Source: an uncultured Lachnospiraceae bacterium
GTDB lineage: Bacteria; Bacillota; Clostridia; Lachnospirales; Lachnospiraceae
Length of the DNA stretch: 5,767 nucleotides
Assembly: GCA_948468325.1 (NCBI GenBank)
Contig: CAOKHR010000166.1
Location: 1 to 5,767, forward strand
Direction of reading: 5' to 3'
Under the pieces are notes generated by a model. It did not search any database. It had not been told where the DNA came from and saw only the letters and a list, made by a program, of their open reading frames with translations. Shown piece by piece: positions 4,222-5,767 of the stretch (position 1 is the first letter of the stretch; each line of letters begins with the position of its first letter). The position numbers were made by a program, and so were the translations under genes.

Positions 4222-5767
4222 TTATAACGACATTTTGTCTTCCCGATACTTTTTTACCAGCACGGAAAGCTTCTCATTTTCTTCTTTTTCAAGCTTTGGA
4301 TCATCCTTTAGAATCTCCTTTACATCCTCTGCAGCCAGTTTCAATATATCTGCATCCTGATAAATATCCGCAATGGAAAATGCCAGGTCCCCGCTCTGCC
4401 GGATACCGAAAAAATCCCCCGGCCCGCGCAGCCTTAAATCCTCTCCCGCAATGAAAAACCCGTCATTGGAATGGTTTAAAATGTCAAGACGCCGCTTTGA
4501 CTCCTTACTCTGGGCATTGTCTACCATAATGCAGTAAGACTGCGCTTCTCCTCTTCCTACTCTTCCGCGGAGCTGGTGCAGCTGTGCCAGACCGAAACGT
4601 TCTGCATTTTCAATCATCATTACGGTAGCATTCGGCACATTGACGCCTACCTCTACTACCGTAGTAGACACCAGAAGATCTGTTTCGTTTTTTGCAAAAG
4701 CCTCCATCACCCTGTTCTTTTCCGCAGGCTTCATTTTGCCGTTTAAACATCCGATGCGCACCGTGCCCCGATAATATTCTTCCAGCTTTTTTGCATAATC
4801 TGCTACATTTTCTGCGTCCAGCGCTTCACTTTCCTCAACAAGCGGGCAGATTACATATGCCTGATGCCCTTTTGCAATCTCTTTGCGGATAAATTCATAG
4901 GCCGTATTCCGGTAAGAAATCCCAACTACGCAGTTTTTATTCGGCAGACGTTTCGCCGGAACTTCATCAATAACCGAAATATCCATATCCCCGTAAATAA
5001 TAATGGCAAGCGTCCTTGGAATCGGCGTTGCACTCATCACAAGAATATGCGGGAACGCGCCTTTTTCCGCCAGTGTTTCTCTCTGCCGGACGCCGAATCT
5101 GTGCTGCTCGTCTGTAATAACCAGGCCAAGATTGCTAAAAAAAGCCTTTTCCTGAATCAGCGCCTGCGTCCCGATAATCATGGCATCCGGATACAATTGC
5201 ATATCCTCATACGCCCGCCGCTTCTCTTTTGCCGTCAAAGAACCGGTAAGAAGAATTACTTTCCGCTCAAGCTCATATTCCCTGCACATATCTGTAAATG
5301 TTTCATAATGCTGCCTTGCCAGAACTTCCGTAGGCGCCATCAGTGCAGACTGATAACCATTTTCTCCCATCAGCGCCATACTAAGAAACGCAACAATTGT
5401 TTTTCCGGATCCTACATCCCCCTGCACCAGCCGCTGCATGGCATGTCCCTGTTTCATATCTGTTATAATTTCATCCAGACACTTTTTCTGTGCCTTTGTC
5501 AAATCATAAGGCAGATGCGAAAGAATATACGGTACTACCGTTTCATTTTTAATTGGAAAGTCATTACAGACAGTGCTTTTTTTCTCTTTCTGCAGTTGTA
5601 TATTTAAAATAAAAAGAAAAAACTCATCAAAAGCCAGCCGTTTTCTGGCAGTAATCAGATGTTCCATATTATCCGGAAAATGGATCTGGCGAATGGCAAA
5701 ATTGTACTCACAAAGCCCTTCTTTTTTCCGTATGGATTCCGGCAGATAGTCATATGTCAGAGAAAGA
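4222..5767 (-). CDS. recG: ATP-dependent DNA helicase RecG (5' end outside the window)
   Basis: RecG remodels stalled replication forks and Holliday junctions by ATP-driven translocation on duplex DNA. The frame stays open to the right edge, showing 514 residues, against about 680 for full RecG. The missing part is most of the N-terminal wedge domain. The visible part starts LSLTYDYLPESIRK, with the typical IHFPDN and RLAFDEFF just after. The ATG at 5667 is therefore internal. Motifs in order (visible residue numbers): Walker A GDVGSGKT 116-123, DEQH box 219-222 followed by RFG, SATPIPRT 245-252, VVEVGVNVPNA ahead of the motif VI QLRGRVGRG (RGRVGRG 400-406), and the RecG signature DLRLRGPGDFFG 443-454. 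All helicase motifs look intact. It is the first visible gene of a probable recG-ybaK operon; its promoter lies outside the window. Confidence 0.97.
   Translation of the reverse strand, partial: LSLTYDYLPESIRKKEGLCEYNFAIRQIHFPDNMEHLITARKRLAFDEFFLFILNIQLQKEKKSTVCNDFPIKNETVVPYILSHLPYDLTKAQKKCLDEIITDMKQGHAMQRLVQGDVGSGKTIVAFLSMALMGENGYQSALMAPTEVLARQHYETFTDMCREYELERKVILLTGSLTAKEKRRAYEDMQLYPDAMIIGTQALIQEKAFFSNLGLVITDEQHRFGVRQRETLAEKGAFPHILVMSATPIPRTLAIIIYGDMDISVIDEVPAKRLPNKNCVVGISYRNTAYEFIRKEIAKGHQAYVICPLVEESEALDAENVADYAKKLEEYYRGTVRIGCLNGKMKPAEKNRVMEAFAKNETDLLVSTTVVEVGVNVPNATVMMIENAERFGLAQLHQLRGRVGRGEAQSYCIMVDNAQSKESKRRLDILNHSNDGFFIAGEDLRLRGPGDFFGIRQSGDLAFSIADIYQDADILKLAAEDVKEILKDDPKLEKEENEKLSVLVKKYREDKMSL

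Noticed and set aside
4864..5607. 247-codon plus-strand open frame opposite recG
   Set aside because: It is antisense to a well-supported RecG reading frame, and its composition is that of a reverse shadow.

Overview
The window looks like an AT-rich chromosomal segment of a Gram-positive anaerobe, most likely a Clostridia/Lachnospiraceae gut bacterium. The basis is the protein style: a DUF6273 secreted protein with a lysine-rich C-terminal FN3 module, a clostridial Rpn-type nuclease, and strong AGGAGG-type ribosome binding sites. The taxonomy is inference. Every supported gene lies on the minus strand, so transcription runs from high to low coordinates.

In transcription order: (1) recG (4222 to the window's right edge) is a DNA-branch-migration helicase whose N-terminal wedge domain lies outside the window. 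(2) ybaK follows after a 27-bp gap, probably in the same transcript, and encodes a Cys-tRNA(Pro)-type deacylase that best starts at a TTG codon. (3) After a 173-bp gap with small hairpins and a -10 box comes a 600-residue secreted protein: signal peptide, DUF6273, two helical repeats with an exact 80-residue period, and an FN3 module. A long 12+5 bp hairpin follows its stop. (4) Next is an Rpn-family PD-(D/E)XK nuclease/putative transposase gene with a good promoter and a leader hairpin that can compete with its ribosome binding site. (5) At the left edge is the start of a glutamine synthetase gene (glnA), broken by an in-frame TAA at codon 61; recognisable glutamine synthetase sequence continues past the stop in the same frame.

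The 317-bp gap between the Rpn gene and glnA holds a terminator-like 15-bp inverted repeat, a perfectly abutting 53-bp tandem duplication whose units each form a hairpin, and a candidate extended -10 promoter with a leader hairpin for glnA.

The strongest candidate for an undescribed system is the Rpn locus. Inside its 3' third is an ATG preceded by GGAGG at 8-nt spacing, which would yield an 81-residue C-terminal product. This matches the arrangement reported for E. coli Rpn proteins, where an internally initiated short form inhibits the toxic long nuclease used in phage defence. The second main point is the apparently recent nonsense mutation in glnA. The genes otherwise do not form one pathway: recG and ybaK are housekeeping, and the secreted protein and Rpn gene look accessory.
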